Shown: positions 1 through 6,749 of the stretch, piece by piece
Layout: each line of letters opens with the position of its first letter
How positions within the stretch are numbered: position 1 is the stretch's first letter
Assembly (NCBI GenBank): GCA_964429135.1
Contig: CAYSAU010000002.1
Location: forward strand, 1 to 64,000
Reading direction: 5' to 3'
Length of the DNA: 64,000 nucleotides
Source: CAZSDU01 sp964429135
GTDB lineage: Bacteria > Bacteroidota > Bacteroidia > Bacteroidales > FEN-979
Translations under genes and position numbers: made by a program
Notes under the pieces: model-generated
Told to the model about the DNA's origin: nothing
The model's input: only the letters and a program-made list of their open reading frames with translations
Databases searched by the model: none

Positions 1-54
<54 letters not shown>

Positions 55-58
55 CTTG

Positions 59-85
59 AAAACCCTCCCCCAAGAGGGTTTTTTT
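59..85 (+). terminator. Rho-independent terminator after tRNA-Gly
   Basis: A perfect 9-bp stem, AAAACCCTC (59-67) and GAGGGTTTT (74-82), with a 6-base loop, runs into T residues up to 85. It lies 4 bases after the tRNA-Gly end. Confidence 0.85.
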
Positions 86-141
86 CCACACCCACACCCA
101 CACCCAAACACACACCCACACTCACACCCAAACACACACCC
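86..141. repeat. Imperfect ACACCC hexamer array
   Basis: About nine imperfect 6-base units (ACACCC, AAACAC, ACACTC) fill the gap between the tRNA-Gly terminator and tRNA-Leu. The tract is strongly strand-asymmetric, with almost no G or T on the plus strand. No gene or promoter is visible in it. Confidence 0.8.
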
Positions 142-146
142 TCTTC

Positions 147-231
147 GCCCTGGTGGTGGAACTGGTAGACACGCAGGACTTAAAATCCTGTGACCATTGC
201 GGTCGTGCGGGTTCAAGTCCCGCCCGGGGTA
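147..231 (+). tRNA. tRNA-Leu (TAA)
   Basis: The acceptor stem is GCCCTGG with CCGGGGT (two G-U pairs) and discriminator A231. The anticodon stem CAGGA/TCCTG encloses loop CTTAAAA, giving anticodon TAA. A long variable arm with the class II look of leucine tRNAs follows. The T arm is GCGGG-TTCAAGT-CCCGC. The length is 85 bases and no CCA is encoded. Confidence 0.95.
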
Positions 232-258
232 CAACTGATCAATTAGGAATTATGAATG

Positions 259-284
259 AGGAATGAAGGAGTTCATTCCTTTTT
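259..284 (+). terminator. Terminator between tRNA-Leu and the converging metal operon
   Basis: A perfect 9-bp stem, AGGAATGAA (259-267) and TTCATTCCT (272-280), has a GGAG loop and then four T. It terminates tRNA-Leu. The minus-strand MOSC/mog gene stops at 288, so the same hairpin may also end that operon, although the T tract favours the plus strand. Confidence 0.75.
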
Positions 285-287
285 GTA

Positions 288-1214
288 TTAATGAATGTCA
301 AGTCCGTGTAGCATGTAGAACATATGCATGAGGGATTTGGAGATTTCTCCGAAGTATTCATTCACTGCTTTTGTGCTTCCCGGTAAAGTAAAAACCAGTG
401 ATTTTCCCATTACCCCGGCGACACTCCTGCTTAGCAGGGCTTGCGGTTTCTCCATCCCGAATTTCATGCGGATCATTTCCATAATCCCAGGGATTTCTTT
501 ATCCAGAAGTTGACAGACCACATCGGAAGTGAAGTCGCGGGGCCCGATTCCTGTACCTCCTGTGGTGATGATCAGGTCAACGAGTTCATCTTTGGCCTTT
601 CTCAATAACTCCTCCAGTTTTCCTGGATCATCAGGGATCAGGGAATAATGTATGAAATGATGAAGCTCATGACCAGTGAAATATGCTTTGATCAGCTCCT
701 GGATTCTGTTCCCTGATTTATCCTCATATTCCCCGGCATTGGCCCGGTCGCTGAGGGTGATAACCAGGATACGGTACATTTTCGGGTGAAATTCCAGTTC
801 ATCACCGGACTTCATCACCCCCTGGTGGAGCACCCGGGTAAAAATCCCTTCTTTAGGCATGACACAATTTCCCACTTCCTTAAAAATATTACAGGAGGAA
901 CCATGACATTCTTTACCTATCTGGGTTACTTCCAGTTCCACATCTCCCATGATAAAGCGGTCGAGGGGATGGGTTTTCCAGAGTTCCATACCCCTGGTGG
1001 TAATGTTTTCGGCAAATTCCCCGTACCGGATCTTTCGGCCGGCTTCTTTTTCAAACCTTTCTATGCTTTCTGTTCCCAGCAGACTTACCTGGCGGTTCCA
1101 GTTGCCTGAGTGAGCATCGCCAAAAACACCCTGCTGGGTAAGCTCTATATGATCCACAGGCACCTTTATTGTACCCTTTTGCTTGGAAATATTAACGGAA
1201 ACTACTTGAACCAT
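288..1214 (-). CDS. MOSC domain fused to MogA/MoaB-type molybdopterin adenylyltransferase
   Basis: A two-domain protein of 308 residues. Residues 1-145 are a MOSC domain, the fold used by proteins that handle Moco or its sulfur; the stretch with IGKECHGSSC and the later GIFTRVL is typical of the small stand-alone MOSC type. Residues about 147-308 are a MogA/MoaB domain with TTGGTGIGPRD and the PGS-x2-AV motif; these enzymes adenylylate molybdopterin before metal insertion. Fusions of these two domains are known in bacteria. It is the last gene of the minus-strand metal-cofactor operon, 65 bases after moaC, and supplies the adenylylation step just before MoeA. Whether the MOSC half acts on sulfur or only binds cofactor cannot be read from sequence. 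Confidence 0.9.
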   Translation of the reverse strand: MVQVVSVNISKQKGTIKVPVDHIELTQQGVFGDAHSGNWNRQVSLLGTESIERFEKEAGRKIRYGEFAENITTRGMELWKTHPLDRFIMGDVELEVTQIGKECHGSSCNIFKEVGNCVMPKEGIFTRVLHQGVMKSGDELEFHPKMYRILVITLSDRANAGEYEDKSGNRIQELIKAYFTGHELHHFIHYSLIPDDPGKLEELLRKAKDELVDLIITTGGTGIGPRDFTSDVVCQLLDKEIPGIMEMIRMKFGMEKPQALLSRSVAGVMGKSLVFTLPGSTKAVNEYFGEISKSLMHMFYMLHGLDIH

Positions 1215-1220
1215 TGTGAA

Positions 1221-1270
1221 TTGCGATTAGCGATTAGCGATAAGCGATAGGCGATAGGCAATCGTGATTG
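1221..1270. repeat. Heptamer tandem array (GCGATTA/GCGATAG family)
   Basis: Six or seven consecutive 7-base units (GCGATTA, GCGATTA, GCGATAA, GCGATAG, GCGATAG, GCAATCG) fill the gap between moaC and the MOSC/mog gene. The same unit, in both orientations, recurs at 26757-26848. Confidence 0.85.
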
Positions 1271-1279
1271 TATCCTGCA

Positions 1280-1732
1280 TCAAAAATCTTCTTTCCTCTT
1301 TTCAATCAGCCGGATATTTCCGATGAGCATGTTTTTATCAACGGCTTTGCACATATCATAGATGGTCAGCAGTGCGATGCTTACGGCTGTAAGGGCTTCC
1401 ATTTCGATGCCGGTACTTCCAGTACATCGTGACAAGCTGGTGATATACACACCGGTTTCATTCAATTCTGCATGCACTTCAAGTTTGGTGATCATCAGGG
1501 GATGGCATAAAGGAATCAGCTCGCTGCAACGCTTTCCGCCCTGTATCCCGGCAATTTCAGCAATAGTCAGCACATCACCTTTTTTTATTTTATTTTCCCT
1601 TATCAGTTCAATGGTTTCAGCCGAAAGCCGGATATGTCCTTCCGCCTTTGCTGTTCTGATTTGGAAAGGCTTATGACTGACATCCACCATATTCGCTTTC
1701 CCGGCCACATCGATATGTGTAAACCTTTTCAT
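1280..1732 (-). CDS. moaC: Cyclic pyranopterin monophosphate synthase
   Basis: MoaC converts the 3',8-cyclised GTP made by MoaA into cyclic pyranopterin monophosphate, the second half of the first step of molybdopterin synthesis. The 150 residues match the family's usual length. Visible signatures are MVDVSHKP near the start, AGIQGGKRCSELIPLCHPL in the middle and the EALTAVSIALLTIYDMCKA region, followed by KA-D-K. It sits 44 bases after moaA, with a heptamer array in the gap, and is co-directional with the whole metal operon. Confidence 0.96.
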   Translation of the reverse strand: MKRFTHIDVAGKANMVDVSHKPFQIRTAKAEGHIRLSAETIELIRENKIKKGDVLTIAEIAGIQGGKRCSELIPLCHPLMITKLEVHAELNETGVYITSLSRCTGSTGIEMEALTAVSIALLTIYDMCKAVDKNMLIGNIRLIEKRKEDF

Positions 1733-1737
1733 TTCAT

Positions 1738-1772
1738 CTAATTCCTCATTCTTAATTCTTAATTCTTAATTG
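1738..1772. repeat. Heptamer tandem array (CTTAATT family)
   Basis: Consecutive 7-base units of the type CTTAATT or CCTCATT sit between moaA and moaC, directly before the moaC start at 1732. The same family, inverted, occurs at 5611-5655. Confidence 0.8.
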
Positions 1773-1776
1773 AATT

Positions 1777-2577
1777 TCATCCTCCAATATTATGAAATTT
1801 ATTTAAACTATTTACCGAACCTTGTTTGGGTTTCATCTTCACGGCTTGTTTCAGTGCTTCTTTGATTCCCAGGATACGGATATCGAATTCCAGATCATCA
1901 AAAAGGCAGGGTTTGATTTTCCCGTCTGGGGTCAGCCGTAGCCGGTTACAGCTATGACAATCGCCACCTTTTCCGCCTTCCACCACAGTAAAACAGCCTC
2001 TTTCCAAGTCCATTTCATGAATAAAGCGGACTTCCAGCCCGTTTTTCAGACAGAACTCCCTGACCTGAAGTGCATCTTCTTCAAGGGAAGAATTTTTCAC
2101 CACGCAATTGATCTTTACGGGTGATAATCCGGCTTTTTTTGCTGCTTCAATTCCCCTGAACACTTGATGGATATCTCCGCCCCGGGTAACGGTGGCGAAT
2201 TTCACAGGATCAATGGTGTCTAAACTGATGTTGATACGGTGTAGTCCGGCATTTGCCAGAGACGGGGCGAATTCTTCCAATAAAATCCCGTTGGTGGTAA
2301 GGCCCATGTCCCGAATTCCGCTGATCCCGGCAATCTTCATCACCAGACCAACTACCCCTTTTCTGACCAATGGCTCACCTCCTGTGATTCGAACTTTGTC
2401 GATGCCCAGCACCACTGCTTCTTTCACAACTTCCAGGATTTTTTCAAAAGAAAGAATATCGTTATGCGACAGGAGTTTAATGCCTTCAGCCGGCATGCAG
2501 TAAGTACAGCGAAGGTTACAGCGGTCGGTGACGGAGATCCTGAGGTAGTTGATTTTGCGGTTATAGCAATCGTACAT
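1777..2577 (-). CDS. moaA: GTP 3',8-cyclase, radical SAM, short form
   Basis: MoaA is the radical SAM enzyme that starts molybdopterin synthesis from GTP. The N-terminal cluster motif CNLRCTYC follows ISVTDR, and the glycine-rich TGGEPL motif follows. The second cluster motif is CHSCNRLRLT with a further Cys in KPCLF, and the protein ends in GG as MoaA proteins do. I place the start at the ATG at 2577 (MYDCYNRK), not at the upstream in-frame ATG at 2697, because family homology begins there; this overlaps the moeA stop by 17 bases. At 266 residues it is shorter than the usual 320-330: the stretch between VRFIHEM and the CxxC motif is only about 20 residues, so a mid-protein segment is missing. 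Confidence 0.92.
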   Translation of the reverse strand: MYDCYNRKINYLRISVTDRCNLRCTYCMPAEGIKLLSHNDILSFEKILEVVKEAVVLGIDKVRITGGEPLVRKGVVGLVMKIAGISGIRDMGLTTNGILLEEFAPSLANAGLHRINISLDTIDPVKFATVTRGGDIHQVFRGIEAAKKAGLSPVKINCVVKNSSLEEDALQVREFCLKNGLEVRFIHEMDLERGCFTVVEGGKGGDCHSCNRLRLTPDGKIKPCLFDDLEFDIRILGIKEALKQAVKMKPKQGSVNSLNKFHNIGG

Positions 2578-3736
2578 GCAGATGTTCTCCTTTTTGTATT
2601 TCCGTAACACCCGGTTCAATGGCAATGATGCCTTGAGCGGAAGAATAGGCATGAATATGGGCGGAACCATGATATTCCAGGGGAAATATTTCTCCATGGA
2701 TAAGGCTTACCGGAATCATGGCTTTCCTGACAGATTTCTTCCGGCAATAAGATACACCCATCGGAAGGATCACTTCAGGGGGAGATGAAATATATCCCAT
2801 TAGTTTCAGCAGAAAGGGACGAATCAATATTTCGAATAACACAAAAGAGGAAACGGGATTCCCTGGTAACCCAAACACGAATTGGTCACCCTTTCGACCG
2901 AAAACAGTAGGTTTCCCGGGCTGAATGGCGATACTTTTAAAAAGGATGTCCATACCTGATTGCTGAAAGATTTCCGGAACAAAGTCAAAATCCCCCATGG
3001 ATACCCCGCCGCTAAGGAGGAGGACATCGTTTTCCTTCATTGCCATCTCCATGATTTGCTTAAGACTTTCTTTGGTATCCAGGGCGATACCGTAATATTT
3101 TCCCGGAATATTAAGTTGTTCGAGTTGAGCCAGGATCTGCCATGCATTAGAGTTCCTGATCATGGCTTGCGTGGGGAAGGTATCTGGCTCTGTAAGTTCA
3201 TTTCCTGTTGCGATGACCCCAACACGGGGGCGGCATGAAACCAATGGATGGGTGATACCAACGGAGGCCAGGACGGCAATTTGAGCAGGGGTGATGCGAT
3301 AGCCCCGGCTCAGGACAAGCTGTCCTTTTTTTAAGTCTTCGCCTTTCAGACAAATGTTGGCTGCAGAACGTTCCTTCGTGAAAAGGATCTTACCCTCGCT
3401 ACTGGTTTCCGTATCTTCAACCATGATGACCGTATCGCATCCTCTGGGGATCATGGAGCCGGTCATGATTTTTGAACATTTTCCTTGGGTGATCGGCAGA
3501 ATCGGAACTTTTCCGGCAGGGATTGTCTCAATAACGGATAAGGGCATAAGCAAATCGTTTCTCCTGCATGCATAACCATCTACGGCTGATTTATCAAAGG
3601 GAGGTAAATCCATATCCGAATAAATATCCTCGGCCAGGATACGGTTTAAGGATGCCATGAAGGGAACTTTTTCGGTCATCCCTTTCCATTCCTGGGAAAG
3701 TACGGTTTCATATGCTTCTTCAAATAGGATCATCAC
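2561..3736 (-). CDS. moeA: Molybdopterin molybdenumtransferase (metal insertion)
   Basis: MoeA inserts molybdate, or tungstate in tungsten users, into adenylylated molybdopterin. The 391-residue length is normal. Family signatures are DKSAVDGYA near residue 50, GSMIPRGCDTV, the MoeA/MogA-fold motif LLSGGVSMGDFDFV, and GLPGNPVSSFV near the C-terminus. It lies 18 bases after the transporter ATPase gene and overlaps moaA, so uptake and insertion genes are translationally close. Which metal is used cannot be told from this protein alone; the WtpA-type binding protein and the AOR in the window favour tungsten. Confidence 0.96.
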   Translation of the reverse strand: MMILFEEAYETVLSQEWKGMTEKVPFMASLNRILAEDIYSDMDLPPFDKSAVDGYACRRNDLLMPLSVIETIPAGKVPILPITQGKCSKIMTGSMIPRGCDTVIMVEDTETSSEGKILFTKERSAANICLKGEDLKKGQLVLSRGYRITPAQIAVLASVGITHPLVSCRPRVGVIATGNELTEPDTFPTQAMIRNSNAWQILAQLEQLNIPGKYYGIALDTKESLKQIMEMAMKENDVLLLSGGVSMGDFDFVPEIFQQSGMDILFKSIAIQPGKPTVFGRKGDQFVFGLPGNPVSSFVLFEILIRPFLLKLMGYISSPPEVILPMGVSYCRKKSVRKAMIPVSLIHGEIFPLEYHGSAHIHAYSSAQGIIAIEPGVTEIQKGEHLHVRLL

Positions 3737-3754
3737 TGAGCATGTTTTAAATTA

Positions 3755-4807
3755 CTAATCGGGAATAAATTTAACCGCGGATGTCTTAAAATGAATCCAG
3801 ACTTTTTTACCGATGGAAAGGTCCATTTTTTTTGCAGATTCCAGCGTGATCAGGGCATAAATGGGAATACCGATGTGGGTACAAACCTCCATCCCAAGGG
3901 GGGTGGGGACGATTTCCTGGATGTTGCCTGAAAAATTATTCAGGGCGCTGGTTTCCACCGGTCCATTGGAAAGTAAGATATCCTCACCCCTGATGACAAT
4001 AAACCCCTTTTCGGCAGGCGTTTCAGGGTTAACAAACATCGTGGGACCATTTTCCGGAATGGCCAGGTAAAATCCTTCCCCCTTTTCAAGGGTGACAGGT
4101 AAAAAATTTTTTATCCCCATGAAATGAGCTACGAACTCGGATCGTGGATGATGAAAAACTTCCTGCGGCTGTCCTTGCTGTATCAGTTTTCCCTGGTGAA
4201 AAACGGCAATACGCGTTGCCAGCGCCAGGGCTTCCTCATAATCGTGGGTGACATGGAAAATGGTTTGTCCTCCTTTGTGGATTTCCCGCAGTAGCGCCCT
4301 GAGTTCGCTTTTTATTTTTGAATCGAGTGATGCCAGGGGTTCATCAAGCAAAAGGATTCGAGGCTGTTGTACCAGGGTGCGGGCCAAGGCTACCCTTTGC
4401 AGTTCGCCACCTGAAAGAGTGCTCGGCTGACGGCTGAGGAGCTCTCGGATGCTGAGCAAATCTGCAATCTGTTCAACTTTAAGGCTTTTTTCTGATGCTG
4501 AAAGTGCCCGGCCATGCAAGGAATAGGCGATATTTTCGCGAACATTCAGGTGAGGAAAAACAGCATGGTCCTGAAATACAAGTCCTACCCCACGATGCTG
4601 TATCTTTTCGCGGGTGATATCTTTGTTTTCAAGGATAACAGAACCCTGATCAGGACTGATCAATCCGGCTATGGTTTCTAAAAGCACAGACTTTCCTGCA
4701 CCCGACTCCCCCAGGAGAACAAAATAATCCCCTTCCTCCACCGATAACGAAATATCCTTCAACTCAAAATCCCTGAACTTCTTAGATATTTTATTTATCT
4801 CCAGCAT
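3755..4807 (-). CDS. wtpC: Tungstate/molybdate ABC transporter ATP-binding protein
   Basis: ATPase of the oxyanion importer. Walker A is GESGAGKS at residues 33-40, the signature LSGGELQR follows near residue 130, Walker B is ILLLDEP, and the H-loop is VTHD. Residues about 285-350 form a TOBE-like regulatory region typical of ModC/WtpC proteins, which can bind the oxyanion and trans-inhibit transport. It is 29 bases downstream of the permease gene and 18 bases upstream of moeA. The choice of wtpC over modC rests on the WtpA-type binding protein in the same operon and is an inference. Confidence 0.88.
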   Translation of the reverse strand: MLEINKISKKFRDFELKDISLSVEEGDYFVLLGESGAGKSVLLETIAGLISPDQGSVILENKDITREKIQHRGVGLVFQDHAVFPHLNVRENIAYSLHGRALSASEKSLKVEQIADLLSIRELLSRQPSTLSGGELQRVALARTLVQQPRILLLDEPLASLDSKIKSELRALLREIHKGGQTIFHVTHDYEEALALATRIAVFHQGKLIQQGQPQEVFHHPRSEFVAHFMGIKNFLPVTLEKGEGFYLAIPENGPTMFVNPETPAEKGFIVIRGEDILLSNGPVETSALNNFSGNIQEIVPTPLGMEVCTHIGIPIYALITLESAKKMDLSIGKKVWIHFKTSAVKFIPD

Positions 4808-4836
4808 CTTTCACTATTTCATTAACTCACCAAACG

Positions 4837-5610
4837 CTAAGCTTTTCCCTTGCTGATCCAACGCAAGGCAACAAATAAGGTCAAAGTGACCAGAATAAAA
4901 AGGATGGCCACCGGCTGGGCATATTTTAGACCGAAAGCCCCGAATCTCTCAAAGATCATCACCGGAGTGGTCATGGGGTGATAAGCGATGATGATTACTG
5001 CCCCGAATTCGCTCATCCCCCGGGCAAACATCAGGATCAGTCCGGAAACAATATTACGCCAGGCAAGGGGAATTGAAATGGTCAAGAAAACCCTTGCCGG
5101 TGACGCACCCAGGGTAAGCGCTGCTTTTTCAAGTCGTTCAGGAACCATGGCAAATCCATCCCTGGCCGAATTGAGCAGGAAGGGCAGACTGACAAAAGCC
5201 ATGGCCAATGCAATGCCGGCCGGATGACCGATAAAATTCAATCCCACGGATGACCCCAGTTTCCCGACAACCGTATCCCTGGAAATAAATCCCAAAAGGG
5301 CGATACCAGCAGCGGAATGAGGAATGACCACCGGCAGATCAATGATGGCCGAAATCAGCTTTTTCATAGGAAAACTTTTCCGGGCGAGTAAAAAGGCGAA
5401 GGGGATGGCAGCAACTGAAAAGATCAGGGTAGCGGCCATGGAAGTCCAAAGGGTCAACCAGATGCTGTTGCGTACTTCCGTTTCGCCCAGGGTGTCGAAA
5501 AGTCTTCCCGGTGTGGTCGAAAGAAACATCCCGGTAAGTGGCGCAAGAATGAATAATATCACCAGGCCGGAAAGAAGGATGAAAGTCAGTTGGAGGGGAG
5601 GGGGTTTCAA
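4837..5610 (-). CDS. wtpB: Tungstate/molybdate ABC transporter permease
   Basis: Inner-membrane permease of 257 residues with five to six hydrophobic segments. The ABC-contacting EAA-type loop is GASPARVFLTISIPLAWRN, followed by GMSEFGAV, typical of molybdate/tungstate permeases. The only plausible initiation codon is TTG at 5610, and it lies at the very edge of a heptamer repeat array that takes the place of a normal ribosome-binding region. It lies 42 bases after the SUOX-fold-like gene and 29 before the ATPase. Confidence 0.9.
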   Translation of the reverse strand: MKPPPLQLTFILLSGLVILFILAPLTGMFLSTTPGRLFDTLGETEVRNSIWLTLWTSMAATLIFSVAAIPFAFLLARKSFPMKKLISAIIDLPVVIPHSAAGIALLGFISRDTVVGKLGSSVGLNFIGHPAGIALAMAFVSLPFLLNSARDGFAMVPERLEKAALTLGASPARVFLTISIPLAWRNIVSGLILMFARGMSEFGAVIIIAYHPMTTPVMIFERFGAFGLKYAQPVAILFILVTLTLFVALRWISKGKA

Positions 5611-5656
5611 TTAAGAATTAAGAATTAAGAATTAGGAATTAGGAGTTAGGAATTAA
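5608..5656. repeat. Heptamer tandem array (AATTAAG/AATTAGG family)
   Basis: Seven-base units run AATTAAG three times, AATTAGG twice, then AGTTAGG and AATTA. The array fills the gap between the wtpB start (5610) and the stop of the upstream gene (5653) and overlaps both ends. It is the inverse of the family at 1738-1772. Confidence 0.85.
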
Positions 5657-6726
5657 TTGAAATGGATTTCTGATACGGCTTTGACGGCGCGGTCGGAAAA
5701 GAAATCGCAGGAGGGGAAAATCCGGAACATGCCTCCGTCTTTCTCATCCGGACAGGGAACAAGAAGTACTTCTGCCTGATCGTTCCGGTTCATGATCTCG
5801 CTCACCGTATATACCGAACGGTAGCCATCGAGTCCGACAATGGCTATCAACCCGTTTTTAAGGTTAGCCGTAGTAAATGGGATGGTTTTTACCAGAAATT
5901 CTTTTAAGGGAATTCCGGTGAAAGGCTGGGTGGTATGTATCCCTCTTCCTTTTCCATAAAATATAGTATGCAGGGTGACCAGAGGGAAGGAGTTTGGAAT
6001 GTCAGTATAGGTTTCTGACAGATGATTACCCGAAAACAATTTTATTTCTTTTGAGTATAGGGGACTGATTTCCCGGTTGACAGGGAAGGTTTTATCGTAG
6101 GATTTAACGGTAATTTTTATCGGATGGGAGATATTCCTTTCGGTCAGCAGATCGGAAGCGATGACCAGTTTATTGTCTGCCGGCAAGGGCCAGAGATCCC
6201 TGGTCTTGCTTGGAACAATCCGCATGACATCGGTAGCCAGGATGCAATTGTGCAGAAAATTCGGATAATAGATTTCTCCCCAGCTCAGGATGACTTTCTC
6301 CCCTTTATCATTCTCGATTTCCACATAAAGATCGATAATAGGACGGAATTCTTCCGCATTTTTCTTGTTCAGTATCCTGTCGTTCAGGATGTCGAAAAGA
6401 GAATAACCATCATAGCGGTAAGCCCCTATAAAGCTGTTGCTTCCGTCCTTATTTAAGCGTGTTTCCTTGACAATGACCGTCCTTTTAATGAACTTTGAAA
6501 AATCAACCGGACCCGGATTCTCAATTTCACCTTCTATGATAAGCCGAGGCATTGGGAGGGAATAGGTCTCCTCGTTATCATAGAAATTGTTGTTCCGGTC
6601 AGCTTTATCAATAAAAACTGACGGATTTTTTTCAAGGGTTTCCTTGCCTGGAATCTGATGTTCATTTTGTGCGGTCATCTGCAAGCTCAGGATGAAGAAT
6701 GCGAAGATAATACTGATTTTTTTCAT
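5653..6726 (-). CDS. Secreted protein with two SUOX-fold-like (molybdopterin-binding-like) regions
   Basis: The 357-residue protein starts with a clear signal peptide (MKKISIIFAFFILSLQMTAQ), so it is periplasmic or surface exposed. Two stretches, about 60-210 and 230-357, each resemble the sulfite-oxidase-type molybdopterin domain: an opening GEIENPG strand, then a YDGYSLFDIL or FTGIPLKEFL segment, then in the second copy VGLDGYRSVYTVSEI. I see no conserved active-site cysteine in the position of sulfite oxidases, so enzymatic activity is doubtful. It lies between the TonB receptor and the permease gene, inside the metal uptake operon. A periplasmic oxyanion- or cofactor-binding role is an inference from position. 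Confidence 0.6.
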   Translation of the reverse strand: MKKISIIFAFFILSLQMTAQNEHQIPGKETLEKNPSVFIDKADRNNNFYDNEETYSLPMPRLIIEGEIENPGPVDFSKFIKRTVIVKETRLNKDGSNSFIGAYRYDGYSLFDILNDRILNKKNAEEFRPIIDLYVEIENDKGEKVILSWGEIYYPNFLHNCILATDVMRIVPSKTRDLWPLPADNKLVIASDLLTERNISHPIKITVKSYDKTFPVNREISPLYSKEIKLFSGNHLSETYTDIPNSFPLVTLHTIFYGKGRGIHTTQPFTGIPLKEFLVKTIPFTTANLKNGLIAIVGLDGYRSVYTVSEIMNRNDQAEVLLVPCPDEKDGGMFRIFPSCDFFSDRAVKAVSEIHFN

Positions 6727-6749
6727 GTTTATTTGTTTTTATTAATTTT

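Noticed and set aside
86..141. CRISPR-like or mobile-element interpretation of the short repeats
   Set aside because: The units are 6 to 8 bases long with no spacers, no cas genes, no transposase and no target-site duplications. They are simple tandem arrays.
786..1109. Plus-strand open frame of 107 codons opposite the MOSC/mog gene
   Set aside because: It is the reverse-complement shadow of a well-supported gene and has no family features. The same holds for similar frames opposite the TonB receptor, AOR, folC, porU and others.
2578..2697. In-frame upstream extension of moaA to 2697
   Set aside because: It would overlap moeA by more than 130 bases, and MoaA homology begins only after the ATG at 2577.
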